A stretch of 64,000 nucleotides of DNA from Flavobacterium profundi (GTDB lineage Bacteria > Bacteroidota > Bacteroidia > Flavobacteriales > Flavobacteriaceae). Positions 1-9,069 of this stretch are shown here, piece by piece (within the stretch, counting starts at the first letter, position 1; each line of letters begins with the position of its first letter). Location of the stretch: assembly GCF_006491645.1 (NCBI RefSeq), contig NZ_VDCZ01000003.1:62001-126000 (forward strand), written 5' to 3'. The notes under the pieces were generated by a model, which was given only the letters and a program-made list of their open reading frames with translations, did not search any database and had not been told where the DNA came from. The position numbers were made by a program, and so were the translations under genes.

Positions 1-352
1 TCAATTTGGTAGAAAGAAAATCAGACAAGCTAGGCTTATCTGCTGCAGTGAACCAATCATTTTGTTCTTCAACAGAAGCAAATCTTCTATAAATTGGTAT
101 TTTATAGTCAAAAGTAGTTTGAAGTTTTTCTTCTAAACTTTTATAAAAAGGAGAAGCCAATAGCAATTGTTCTTTGGCTTTCCAAACTTCACTAAACCTT
201 TTTAAGACAACAGGATTATACAAACCACCAGCTATTCGCGATGAAGGTTGCGAATTATCATCGAAAACCACAAAGGATTTATTGTTTTGCATACACAATT
301 CAGCAAAAGAAATACCAGCAATACCAGCACCAACAATTAAGAAATCTTTCAT
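1..352 (-). CDS. FAD-dependent oxidoreductase (DAO-like), N-terminal part only
   Basis: The protein starts MKDFLIVGAGIAGISFAEL, a Rossmann dinucleotide-binding motif (GxGxxG) preceded by a beta strand. An acidic VVFDD follows at the end of the second strand, and then SSRIAGGLYNPV, which is typical of glycine-oxidase/DAO-like flavoproteins. About 117 codons are visible and the gene runs off the left edge. It lies directly downstream of gldN on the same strand, but a strong hairpin with a T-run sits between them, so it may be transcribed only by read-through or from its own promoter. The substrate cannot be told from this part. Confidence 0.85.
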   Translation of the reverse strand, partial: MKDFLIVGAGIAGISFAELCMQNNKSFVVFDDNSQPSSRIAGGLYNPVVLKRFSEVWKAKEQLLLASPFYKSLEEKLQTTFDYKIPIYRRFASVEEQNDWFTAADKPSLSDFLSTKL

Positions 353-360
353 AAGGCAAA

Positions 361-397
361 AATAAAAAAACTCTTATCAAATTAATGATAAGAGTTT
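361..397 (-). terminator. Rho-independent terminator after gldN
   Basis: An 11-bp perfect stem (AAACTCTTATC at 368-378 with GATAAGAGTTT at 387-397) and an 8-nt loop, followed on the minus strand by TTTTTTTATTTTT. It closes the gldKLMN transcript only about 10 nt before the start of the FAD oxidoreductase gene. Confidence 0.85.
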
Positions 398-422
398 ATA
401 TTAAAATTGGAGAAATTTTATA

Positions 423-1310
423 TTAATAATTCCACATATCTTGTTCAAAATTACGTAGTTTTTCTTTGATGCGTTCCGCTTCTAATAGTTGCATTTGCGC
501 ATTCTCTTTCATGTAATCTTTAATCTGACGATCTCCATAAACGTTTTCTTCTTGATAAATCACAGCGTTAAATCTTCTAGAGTTTAACAAGTGATCAAAA
601 GAAAATGGCATCGCAGAGTTTTTGTTATTGAACGATTTAGCTTCGTGTAAAACGTCTCTAACCGCTGGGAAATAAACCCAAAATAATTCAACATCCTCTG
701 GTTCTTCACTATTCAATGTAAATACATCTGGAACAACTGGACAAATACCTAACATACGGTATTTCATTTCACCTTGACGTTTGTCAAAGTACCAGTAACC
801 AACAGTTTTGTAAGCATTTACGTGAAAAGCTTCAATTTCTGTTTTAACGATATATTCTTCAGGAATTGTTTCACCTGCATTGAAATATTCTCTACCAGCA
901 TCTGTAGTATCAATATAAACTAAAGAAGCTTCAATATCACTTAATGATTTCTTTTCAGTAAAATAACTACTGTCGTAAACTTCAGTAATCTTACCATCTT
1001 TGATTCCATTAATTAATACGTTATAAAGTGGTTGTCTATCTGGACCTAAATCACCTTCAACAGGGAAGTATAATGGAAAATTAACTCTTTCATCAAGATC
1101 AATGTATTCCCAAACTCTTTTACCCATTAAAACGTCTCTGTCCATAACATAGCCATAAGGTAATGGTTTGTCATTATCAGCCACTAATTCAGCTTCTGTT
1201 TTCTGACCAATTTGATCAGGTGTTTTTGCATTTAAAAGATTAGATTGAGCAAAAGTAAAAGTAGAACTTAAACCTAATGCAACAACTAACATAAAATTTC
1301 TCCAACTCAT
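423..1310 (-). CDS. gldN: GldN, type IX secretion/gliding motility protein
   Basis: A 295-residue exported protein with a signal peptide (about residues 1-21, ending TFTFAQ) and no membrane segment afterwards. Length, composition and position as the last gene of gldK-L-M-N identify it as GldN (PorN). In known systems GldN is periplasmic and forms, with the lipoprotein GldK, large rings under the outer membrane that connect to the GldLM motor. The gene starts 44 bp after gldM and ends at a strong terminator. Family identity is from recognised sequence and synteny; no catalytic residues are expected. Confidence 0.95.
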   Translation of the reverse strand: MSWRNFMLVVALGLSSTFTFAQSNLLNAKTPDQIGQKTEAELVADNDKPLPYGYVMDRDVLMGKRVWEYIDLDERVNFPLYFPVEGDLGPDRQPLYNVLINGIKDGKITEVYDSSYFTEKKSLSDIEASLVYIDTTDAGREYFNAGETIPEEYIVKTEIEAFHVNAYKTVGYWYFDKRQGEMKYRMLGICPVVPDVFTLNSEEPEDVELFWVYFPAVRDVLHEAKSFNNKNSAMPFSFDHLLNSRRFNAVIYQEENVYGDRQIKDYMKENAQMQLLEAERIKEKLRNFEQDMWNY

Positions 1311-1354
1311 CTTTTCTATTTTTTAGTTTAATGAATAAACCTCTTGAAAACTTC

Positions 1355-2905
1355 TTATTTAATTTCGTAAGTACAAGGAGCAGTTTTCTTCATCATGATT
1401 GAACTACCTCTTAACCTTGTTTTAATTTCAGAAATGATAATTACATCACCTCTACCAGCTTTTTGAATAGCCCCTTTAGCTCTACTATCCATTCTGTTTC
1501 CAGATACTACGATTGTAGGTTGACCAGGAACTTTAATATTGAATCCAGTAACATCAATTCCTAATTCAAAATCAAAATCTTCTAATTCAGCAGTAACTGT
1601 TGAAACTTCTAAACTTGATTTTGGACCAGATGCAGCCACCTCTCCACGAATTTTACCTTGTGGACCAGGAATATCTTTGATACGGAAAGTCTTTTTGTCA
1701 GACACGTTTGAACCATCAGGTAATTTACCAGTAACGTTAATTACTACTTCTCTACCTTGACCAGGACTCATGTTGTATTTTCCAACACCAGAACCTTTAG
1801 ATAAACCAGCTGCAGAAGCATTTACTTTATCATCAGAAATACCAGCAAATGAAATTGTCATAGGGTTAACAACACCTCTATACACTACATTCATTTTATC
1901 AGCTGAAATTGTAGCTGAATTTGGCTTTGGAACTACTACATAATTTCCTTTAATATCAATATCAACAGGCTTACCATCTTCCATGAAAGTAAATTTACCT
2001 TCAATGTCATGCTCACCTACATTACCTGCGTTAAATCCTAAGTTAACTTGTCCATCAGTTACAGCTGTAGCTAAATCAATCTCTCCACCATTAACAACAA
2101 CTTTTGTTGGAACCGTTGATTTGTCATAACGTCCTAAAACAACTTTACCTTTGAATTGCTCACCAGCAAAGAAAGCTGATTTTTCAGGTATAACGATAGC
2201 ATTATAATTTCTGAAAGAAGCAATTGTAGTTAAAGCATTTCCTAAGAAAGCATTGTAAATATCAGCTTCAATTGATTTAACGTCATTTTGCAAAGCTGTT
2301 ATTTTAGAAACAGTAGCAATAGCAGGAAAACCTTTAAAATGATAATCTAAATATTTCATTTTAACACCTTCTCTATTAGTTACATCACTAGTAGAAAATT
2401 TTTGTTCTAAATTTTTAATAATTGGTTGATACTTTACATCATTACCAAATACTTTTTTTAAATCAGCAACATAAGCATTGAACTTAGTCTCTATTTCTTT
2501 ACCTTTAGGAGAATACCCATCACCTTGAAACCATTCTTCATCAATAGTACTTTTATCCATTGCTTCATATGGTAATTTACCTTCTTCTTTTTCAAACTTA
2601 CCTTCAACATCAGCTTTTAATGTTCCTAAATAAGCATAAAAAGATTTTGATATTTTAGATACTTCATCCGCTTTCTTTTTAGTAGCAGCGAACTGTTCTG
2701 GACTATCATTAGCTTTAGTTTCTAAAGATCCTAATAAACCATTGTTACTGTTTTCTAAAGAAGTGTTAGCTGATTCAAACTTTTCGTTCATCAAACCAAA
2801 AGCTGTTAATACTTCTTTTGACATATTTAATGCCAACATTGCGATGAAAACCAAGTACATTAGGTTAATCATCTTCTGTCTAGGGGTTAATTTTCCTCCT
2901 GCCAT
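1355..2905 (-). CDS. gldM: GldM, type IX secretion motor shaft protein
   Basis: A 516-residue protein starting MAGGKLTPRQKMINLMYLVF. A single transmembrane helix at about residues 13-33 is followed by a long periplasmic region, first helical and then beta-rich. This is the layout of GldM/PorM, whose periplasmic dimer transmits torque or conformational change from the inner-membrane motor (GldL with the GldM helix) to the GldKN ring. The N-terminal positively charged stretch and the helix are highly characteristic. It is the third gene of the gldKLMN operon, 56 bp after gldL. Confidence 0.96.
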   Translation of the reverse strand: MAGGKLTPRQKMINLMYLVFIAMLALNMSKEVLTAFGLMNEKFESANTSLENSNNGLLGSLETKANDSPEQFAATKKKADEVSKISKSFYAYLGTLKADVEGKFEKEEGKLPYEAMDKSTIDEEWFQGDGYSPKGKEIETKFNAYVADLKKVFGNDVKYQPIIKNLEQKFSTSDVTNREGVKMKYLDYHFKGFPAIATVSKITALQNDVKSIEADIYNAFLGNALTTIASFRNYNAIVIPEKSAFFAGEQFKGKVVLGRYDKSTVPTKVVVNGGEIDLATAVTDGQVNLGFNAGNVGEHDIEGKFTFMEDGKPVDIDIKGNYVVVPKPNSATISADKMNVVYRGVVNPMTISFAGISDDKVNASAAGLSKGSGVGKYNMSPGQGREVVINVTGKLPDGSNVSDKKTFRIKDIPGPQGKIRGEVAASGPKSSLEVSTVTAELEDFDFELGIDVTGFNIKVPGQPTIVVSGNRMDSRAKGAIQKAGRGDVIIISEIKTRLRGSSIMMKKTAPCTYEIK

Positions 2906-2961
2906 GTCTTTTTAATTAGTTTTTTTGATTAATAAATCGATTAATTTAATGATAAAACTAA

Positions 2962-3594
2962 TTATCCTCTATTGTTCATTGCAGAAAGCATACCTCCGTA
3001 AACTGCATTTAATGATGCAATGTTAGAAGTCATAGACTGCATTTGTTCTTTTAATTTAGCTGCATTATCAGCAATTTCTTTGTTAGCTTCAGCATTTCTT
3101 GAAGCACTTTCTAATTGAACTTTATATAAACTGTTTAAAGCTTCCATTTGAGCAGCCGCTTGAGACATTTCTTCAGAATATTTCTTTTGAGAAGCAATAG
3201 AATCTACAGTTGGAGAGATACTTTTAGCAGCTCCTTCAAAGTTTCTAATACTACTTCCTAAGCTTTCCATTAAAGCTCCATCTATTTTAGCTTCTTTAAG
3301 CATATTATCTAATTTTTGAGATAATAAACCTTGAGCATCAGTTGGGTTTTCTTTTTTCTTTTTGTCGCCAGCATCTCCACCAGCTAATTCTGGATACACT
3401 AAAGACCAATCTAAGTCTTTTTCAGGTGCCTCGAATGCAGATAAAGCAAAGATAGCTGCCTCTGTTAATAATCCAACAATTAACATTTCATTAGCACCAG
3501 GCCAGTGTTGTAATTTAAATAATGCTCCAACGATTACAACTGCTGCTCCCATTCCATAAAGGAAATTCATTGCTTTTTTGCTTAAAATTGCCAT
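2962..3594 (-). CDS. gldL: GldL, type IX secretion motor membrane protein
   Basis: A 210-residue protein with two transmembrane helices (about residues 6-24 and 33-53). The second carries a Glu in LLTEAAIFALSAFE, the region thought to take part in proton-motive coupling. A long helical, coiled-coil-prone cytoplasmic tail follows. This is the standard layout of GldL/PorL, which with GldM forms the inner-membrane motor of the type IX secretion and gliding apparatus. The tail contains a short lysine-rich insert (KKKKENP at about 78-84). It lies 55 bp after gldK in the same operon. Confidence 0.96.
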   Translation of the reverse strand: MAILSKKAMNFLYGMGAAVVIVGALFKLQHWPGANEMLIVGLLTEAAIFALSAFEAPEKDLDWSLVYPELAGGDAGDKKKKENPTDAQGLLSQKLDNMLKEAKIDGALMESLGSSIRNFEGAAKSISPTVDSIASQKKYSEEMSQAAAQMEALNSLYKVQLESASRNAEANKEIADNAAKLKEQMQSMTSNIASLNAVYGGMLSAMNNRG

Positions 3595-3649
3595 AATAAA
3601 TAATTTTAGTTAGTTAAGTTTAATTTATAATTTAAAAATTGGTTAAATA

Positions 3650-5026
3650 TTATTTAGGACTTGTTGCAGTTGCAGCAGTACCCATGTAATCTTGTACAGT
3701 TCTGAAACCGATATAGCTTCTTGCAGAATCTGCATACTCATAATCACGAGTAGAAACTTGTAAGAAATAAGCTACATCTTTCCATGAACCACCACGAACA
3801 ACTTTTCTTTGATTTTTACGATCCGCTACGTTTGGATTCATAGTAGATACAAATTCGTAAGCAGTTACATCATAAGCAGATTCGGTCCATTCAGAAACGT
3901 TACCTGCCATATTGTACAAATTGAAGTTATTAGGTTCATACGATTTTGCTTCAACAGTATATAAAGCACCATCAGCAGCATAATCACCTCTATTTGGCTT
4001 AAAGTTAGCCATAAAACAACCTCTATCATTTTTAGCGTAAGGACCTCCCCATGGGAAAGCACCTGATTCTAGACCACCTCTAGCCGCATATTCCCATTCA
4101 GCCTCAGTTGGCAATCTGAAAGAGTTTACTTGATCTCTTCCTTTTTTCTTTTTAACGTATGAGTTTTTATATAACGTTCTCCAAGCGCAAAATGCTTTAG
4201 CTTGATTCCATGTAACTCCTACTACAGGATACTCAGCATAAGCTTGATGCCAAAAATAATCATTATGCATTGGCTCATTATAAGAATATGCAAAATCTTT
4301 AATCCAAACTGTTGTATCTGGATAGATTTCAATAGGAGGAACTTCTTTATATAAGTCTTTACGACCTTTAACAGTTACCGCTTTATTCCAATCCACTTCT
4401 CTAAATCTAAATTTCAACTTAGAAACATCAATCGTTTTTAACCCATTATACGATTCTGATTCTGGAAGATACATAGAATCCATTACTTCAACGTAATACT
4501 CATCTGGATACTTCTGTGGATCATTGATCAATTTAGCTTTACGGTTTAATTTTCTACCAGCGTAGTCATCCTCCTCTGTACCAATACTATAGTAATTTTC
4601 GTACATATATTTATCATAAGGAGACATTTCTTCTACATTAGCATCAGCAAAAGCATAATCACCAATTCCTCCATCTGAACCTTCTCCACCACCTTGACCT
4701 ACCTCTTCTGCCAAAATTGCCAATCTAGTTCTAATTGTAGAATCTTTTACCCATTCCACAAATTGTCGATACTCTGCATTCGTAATTTCAGTCTCATCCA
4801 TGTAAAATGAACGAACCGTTACTGTCTTAGTAGGAGCATCTTGAATACTAGCCAAATCATCATCTGATTTACCAAGAATAAACGCCCCGCCTGGCACTAA
4901 TGTCATTCCATAAGGCTTTTCTGGATGCCATTTTTTTCCTTTTACACCTACCAGTTCACCTCTATCGCCTTTACCACAACTGGCAAACAATGATAAGATT
5001 GCTGCAAATACAACTAACTTCTTCAT
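3650..5026 (-). CDS. gldK: GldK, type IX secretion/gliding lipoprotein
   Basis: A 458-residue lipoprotein: signal peptide with lipobox FASC (Cys17), then a formylglycine-generating-enzyme/sulfatase-modifying-factor fold from about residue 38 (GMTLVPGGAFILG) to the end (GGSWKDVAYFLQVSTRDY, IGFRTV). In GldK/PorK this fold is structural and not enzymatic. The protein forms the outer-membrane-associated ring with GldN. It is the first gene of gldKLMN. An AT-rich 147-bp gap separates it from the upstream arginase-like gene and probably holds the operon promoter, although I see no perfect TAnnTTTG box there. Confidence 0.96.
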   Translation of the reverse strand: MKKLVVFAAILSLFASCGKGDRGELVGVKGKKWHPEKPYGMTLVPGGAFILGKSDDDLASIQDAPTKTVTVRSFYMDETEITNAEYRQFVEWVKDSTIRTRLAILAEEVGQGGGEGSDGGIGDYAFADANVEEMSPYDKYMYENYYSIGTEEDDYAGRKLNRKAKLINDPQKYPDEYYVEVMDSMYLPESESYNGLKTIDVSKLKFRFREVDWNKAVTVKGRKDLYKEVPPIEIYPDTTVWIKDFAYSYNEPMHNDYFWHQAYAEYPVVGVTWNQAKAFCAWRTLYKNSYVKKKKGRDQVNSFRLPTEAEWEYAARGGLESGAFPWGGPYAKNDRGCFMANFKPNRGDYAADGALYTVEAKSYEPNNFNLYNMAGNVSEWTESAYDVTAYEFVSTMNPNVADRKNQRKVVRGGSWKDVAYFLQVSTRDYEYADSARSYIGFRTVQDYMGTAATATSPK

Positions 5027-5173
5027 ATAAATTTGGGTTAAAATATAATTTCACTTTTAAGGGCGTAAACCTATTCAATAATTTTGAAAAAAACAATTTT
5101 TTTGAAGCATTTCTTAAAAAAATATTAAAATTAACACAAAAAAAATCGTTCAACTCCCTAAATCATCCTTGAT

Positions 5174-6322
5174 TTACAATAAATTACGCCTATACGCCTT
5201 CCACCACCTACTCGGTATTTCTTGTTCACAAGCTGCCAAATAATCGTCGTGCGTGCATGGTAATAACGTATTTCTTTTCAATTTATTATTCTTATTATCT
5301 AAAAAAGGTATTTCTATCCACCATCTCTCGGTTTTATTGCTTTTAAAAAAGATCAATTCTTCGTCTTCAACTAAAACAATATACTTTAAATAGTTCTCTT
5401 TTGTACCAAAAGGATACTCTTTGGAACGATAACTAAATCCTTCTATAAAATACCATATTATTTGTGCAACTAAAATAGATTCTTTTTCAGAAGGATTCCA
5501 ATCAAATACTCCAAAAGTAGACACTTTATCGCTTATACCCGAATATCTTGCTAATGCACAAATTTCTTTACCATCAAAACCATTTGGATTAAAATCTTTT
5601 TCATTACCTGAATAAGCTGACTGTACCGATTTCATATCCACACTTACTATATCTGCATCCCTAAAAACGGGTTCCGCAATCGCAATCTTATGCGATACTT
5701 CTCCTAAACGGTAGGCATCAAAATACAATTTTTCAATTAAATCTATTTCTTCCTGCGAATTGTAATAGGTTTGATAACCAATATTACTAAAGTTAAACAT
5801 ATTATTGGGTTCATCCACAATGATCTTTGTTAAAAACGCCTTATTAAAAGCAACATTTTCCTTTGCAAAATCAAATTGATTGTCAATAGTAGCTAAATTA
5901 ACCATTTGATCTAAATTATCATAGGCCCTATAAATAGGATAAGTAACATCGTGACTACCTCCTATAATAATAGGAATAATTTTTTTTCTTAATAAATCTT
6001 CATTGATAGACTTAACTAAAAAATAAGTATCCTCTAGGGTTTCTCCAAATTGTATATTTCCCAAATCAACTAAAGAAACATTCCAATTCCCAGGAAACAA
6101 AGAGTAAAAGTGTTTTCTAAAAAAAGTAAAGGTGTTTTGTTGATTTTCTTGCTCACTCCCTCTATATTCATTTACACAAATTATTGCAATATCAACACCT
6201 TCTAAATCTGGAAAGTCTTTAACCGTATGAAACACCACTTTTTTACCTAAAGCATGATTAGGCAAATGCTCTTTAAATGTTATAAAATCTTCACTAACGG
6301 GTTGTAAAAAATCGAAAACCAT
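5174..6322 (-). CDS. Arginase/formimidoylglutamase-fold protein with degenerate metal site
   Basis: A 382-residue protein of the ureohydrolase (arginase/agmatinase/formimidoylglutamase) superfamily, recognised by IIIGGSHDVTYP at residues 118-129. The other metal-binding motifs are altered: the usual DAHxD is DNQFD (147-151, His replaced by Gln), and the usual SxDxDxxDP is SVDMKSVQS (227-235, second Asp replaced by Lys). Several manganese ligands are therefore missing and hydrolase activity is doubtful. It follows topA by 6 bp and precedes gldK, so it is probably co-transcribed with topA. Databases would likely label it formimidoylglutamase; an inactive or re-purposed fold fits the residues better. 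Confidence 0.8.
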   Translation of the reverse strand: MVFDFLQPVSEDFITFKEHLPNHALGKKVVFHTVKDFPDLEGVDIAIICVNEYRGSEQENQQNTFTFFRKHFYSLFPGNWNVSLVDLGNIQFGETLEDTYFLVKSINEDLLRKKIIPIIIGGSHDVTYPIYRAYDNLDQMVNLATIDNQFDFAKENVAFNKAFLTKIIVDEPNNMFNFSNIGYQTYYNSQEEIDLIEKLYFDAYRLGEVSHKIAIAEPVFRDADIVSVDMKSVQSAYSGNEKDFNPNGFDGKEICALARYSGISDKVSTFGVFDWNPSEKESILVAQIIWYFIEGFSYRSKEYPFGTKENYLKYIVLVEDEELIFFKSNKTERWWIEIPFLDNKNNKLKRNTLLPCTHDDYLAACEQEIPSRWWKAYRRNLL

Positions 6323-6328
6323 TTTCTA

Positions 6329-8827
6329 CTATTTCTTTTTTGAAGTTGTTTTTTTAGCCGAAGCTTTCTTAGCTGTTTTTTTTGCAGGTGCTTTAGCCTC
6401 AATTAATTCTTTTACTTTTTCTAAAGTTAATTTAGCAGCATCAACATCTTTACTTAATTCGATTTTTAATTTACCTTTTAAAATAACAGAACGTCCCCAT
6501 CTTGCTTTTTCTACTCGTATCCCTTCTTCTTCCCAATGGTGAACCAACTTATCTTTTTCTTTTTGCAATTTATCTATTATAAGTTCTTTAACATCTGATT
6601 GTGACAAATGATCAAAATCATATTTTTTACTTACATTGATAAACATATTATTCCATTTAATAAAAGGACCAAAACGCCCCACCCCTTTTTGAACAGGTAG
6701 TCCATCGTAAGTAGCTATAGGAGCATCAGCTTGCTGTTTCTCCTGAATCAATTCAATTGCTCGATCCAACGTAACATCTAAAGGCTCTTCTCCTTTAGGC
6801 AGTGAAATAAAGGTTTTACCAAATCGAACATAAGGACCAAATCGTCCATTATTTACTTCAACTTCTTCATCTTCATATTTTCCTAAAGATTTTGGCAATA
6901 AAAATAAAGTAAGCGCTTCTTCTAGGGTAATAGTTCCAATATTTTGTTCTGGTAGTAAGCTTGCAAATTGTTTTTCTTCATCTTCTTGCTCCCCTATTTG
7001 TACCATTGGTCCAAATTTACCTAAACGTACAGAAACTTGTCTTCCACTTTCAGGATGTTTACCCAAAATACGTTCTCCCGTTTCTCGCTCAGCATTTTTT
7101 TCGACATCTACTACGTTTGGATGAAAATGTGTATAGAAATCATTCATCATTTTTACCCAATCTTCATTTCCAGAAGCAATTTCGTCAAAATCTTGCTCAA
7201 CTTTTGCAGTAAAATTATAATCTAAAATGGTTTTAAAGTTTGAAACCAAGAAATCATTAACGATAATACCTATATCTGTAGGGACTAATTTTCCTTTGTC
7301 AGAACCTGTATTTTCAGTTAACTCTTTCGAAATTACTTTTCCCGCTTCTAAAGCCAATTGATTGTATTTTCTTTCTTGCCCTTCAAATGTACCTTTCTCA
7401 ACATAATTACGATTGATAATAGTTGAAATAGTTGGTGCGTATGTCGAAGGTCTACCAATACCTAATTCTTCTAATTTTTTAACCAATGAAGCTTCTGTGT
7501 AACGACTTGGTGGTCTCGAAAATCTTTCAGTAGCTGTAATATAATTATTACGTAAATTTTCTTTTATTTTCAAAGCAGGCAACATACCTTCTTGTTCTTC
7601 TTCATCTTCATCATGACCCTCTAAATATACTTTAAGAAATCCTTCAAATTTGATTACTTCTCCAGTTGCTGTAAAAATTTCACTGTGATTATTCGCTTCA
7701 ATTTTCACATTTGTTCTTTCAAGTTGCGCATCACTCATTTGAGAAGCCAATGTTCTCTTCCAAATTAAATCGTATAATCGTGCTTGATCTCGGTCAATAT
7801 CAACCGTATGTCTAGACATATCCGTAGGACGAATCGCTTCGTGGGCTTCTTGCGCTCCTTTAGATTTTGTATTATAATTTCTAGGCTTACTATATTCAGC
7901 TCCGTAGTAACTAACTATTTCAGCTTGTGCCGCTTGCATCGCCTCATTTGATAGATTAACACTATCTGTTCTCATATAGGTAATTAACCCAGCCTCATAT
8001 AATCGTTGTGCAATTTGCATCGTAATTCCTACTGGAAGGTATAATTTTCTTGCCGCTTCTTGTTGTAATGTTGAAGTGGTAAACGGAGCCGCTGGAGATT
8101 TTTTAGTTGGCTTTGTTTCTAAATCAGCTACTTTATAAGTAGAGCCTATATTTTTTTGAAGAAAATCTTCTGCTTCTTTTTTAGTACTGAAATTTTTAGG
8201 CAACTTAGCTTTAAAAGTTTTTCCTGCTTCATTGGTGAATTCAGCATTTACAGAATAAGATGCTTCAGAAGAGAAATTTTGAATTTCTCTTTCTTTTTCA
8301 ACAATTAGTCTAACTGAAACAGATTGTACTCTTCCTGCAGACAATCCTCCTTTAACTTTCTTCCAAAGCACAGGAGACAGTTCATAACCTACTAATCTAT
8401 CTAATACCCTTCTAGCTTGTTGTGCATTGACTAAATTATAATCAATTTTTCTTGGATTTTCAATAGCTTTTTGAATAGCAGTTTTTGTAATCTCATGAAA
8501 AACGATACGTTTAGTCTTGTTTTGGTCTAATTTTAATTCTTCTGCTAAATGCCAAGCAATGGCTTCTCCTTCACGGTCCTCATCGGAAGCCAACCAAACC
8601 ATTTCAGCTGATTTTGACAAATCCTTTAGTTTTTTAACCAAAGCTTTTTTATCACTAGAAACCTCATACTTTGGCTTAAAACCATTACTTACATCTACTC
8701 CAATTTCTTTAGAAGGTAAATCTGCAATGTGCCCAAAACTGGATTCCACTTGATACTCCTTTCCTAAAAATTTTTCGATAGTTTTTGCCTTTGCTGGGGA
8801 CTCTACAATAACTAAATTCTTTGCCAT
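6329..8827 (-). CDS. topA: DNA topoisomerase I
   Basis: Type IA topoisomerase that relaxes negative supercoils. The TOPRIM domain starts at MAKNLVIVESPAKAKTIEKF and contains the metal-binding SDEDREGEA; the active-site tyrosine lies in LITYMRTDS. The C-terminal part carries repeated topoisomerase-C modules (for example GRFGPYVRFGK and GRFGPFIKWN) instead of the Cys4 zinc fingers of E. coli. It ends in a lysine/alanine-rich tail (AKKTAKKASAKKTTSKKK) likely to bind DNA. A longer reading frame exists from a TTG at 8848, but the ATG at 8827 gives the conserved N-terminus. It is divergent from miaB. Confidence 0.96.
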   Translation of the reverse strand: MAKNLVIVESPAKAKTIEKFLGKEYQVESSFGHIADLPSKEIGVDVSNGFKPKYEVSSDKKALVKKLKDLSKSAEMVWLASDEDREGEAIAWHLAEELKLDQNKTKRIVFHEITKTAIQKAIENPRKIDYNLVNAQQARRVLDRLVGYELSPVLWKKVKGGLSAGRVQSVSVRLIVEKEREIQNFSSEASYSVNAEFTNEAGKTFKAKLPKNFSTKKEAEDFLQKNIGSTYKVADLETKPTKKSPAAPFTTSTLQQEAARKLYLPVGITMQIAQRLYEAGLITYMRTDSVNLSNEAMQAAQAEIVSYYGAEYSKPRNYNTKSKGAQEAHEAIRPTDMSRHTVDIDRDQARLYDLIWKRTLASQMSDAQLERTNVKIEANNHSEIFTATGEVIKFEGFLKVYLEGHDEDEEEQEGMLPALKIKENLRNNYITATERFSRPPSRYTEASLVKKLEELGIGRPSTYAPTISTIINRNYVEKGTFEGQERKYNQLALEAGKVISKELTENTGSDKGKLVPTDIGIIVNDFLVSNFKTILDYNFTAKVEQDFDEIASGNEDWVKMMNDFYTHFHPNVVDVEKNAERETGERILGKHPESGRQVSVRLGKFGPMVQIGEQEDEEKQFASLLPEQNIGTITLEEALTLFLLPKSLGKYEDEEVEVNNGRFGPYVRFGKTFISLPKGEEPLDVTLDRAIELIQEKQQADAPIATYDGLPVQKGVGRFGPFIKWNNMFINVSKKYDFDHLSQSDVKELIIDKLQKEKDKLVHHWEEEGIRVEKARWGRSVILKGKLKIELSKDVDAAKLTLEKVKELIEAKAPAKKTAKKASAKKTTSKKK

Positions 8828-8999
8828 TATCAATTTTATTTGGGACAAAAGTAGGAGTTTTTTTTAAACTTTAAGTTTTAATGGACTATTTTAAAAAAAA
8901 TAAAATTTAAAAATTGTTTCAAAAACCACTTTAAAACTGCGACAAAAAAGAATTAGAAAACACATCAAATTATATTTTTGTTAAAGTAAATATGACATC

Positions 9000-9031
9000 T
9001 TGTCAGAATTTATAATTTAGTATTATCTTTG
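9000..9031 (+). promoter_or_regulatory. Bacteroidota-type promoter for miaB
   Basis: TTG at 9000-9002 and a perfect TAnnTTTG box (TATCTTTG, 9024-9031) separated by 21 bp. This matches the known Bacteroidota -33/-7 consensus and spacing. The miaB start codon lies 39 bp downstream. Confidence 0.7.
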
Positions 9032-9069
9032 CTGCTTGAAATTTGTATTGAAATTACAGAATATCTATT

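Noticed and set aside
8828..8848. TTG start that would lengthen topA by seven residues
   Set aside because: The conserved type IA topoisomerase N-terminus begins at the ATG at 8827.
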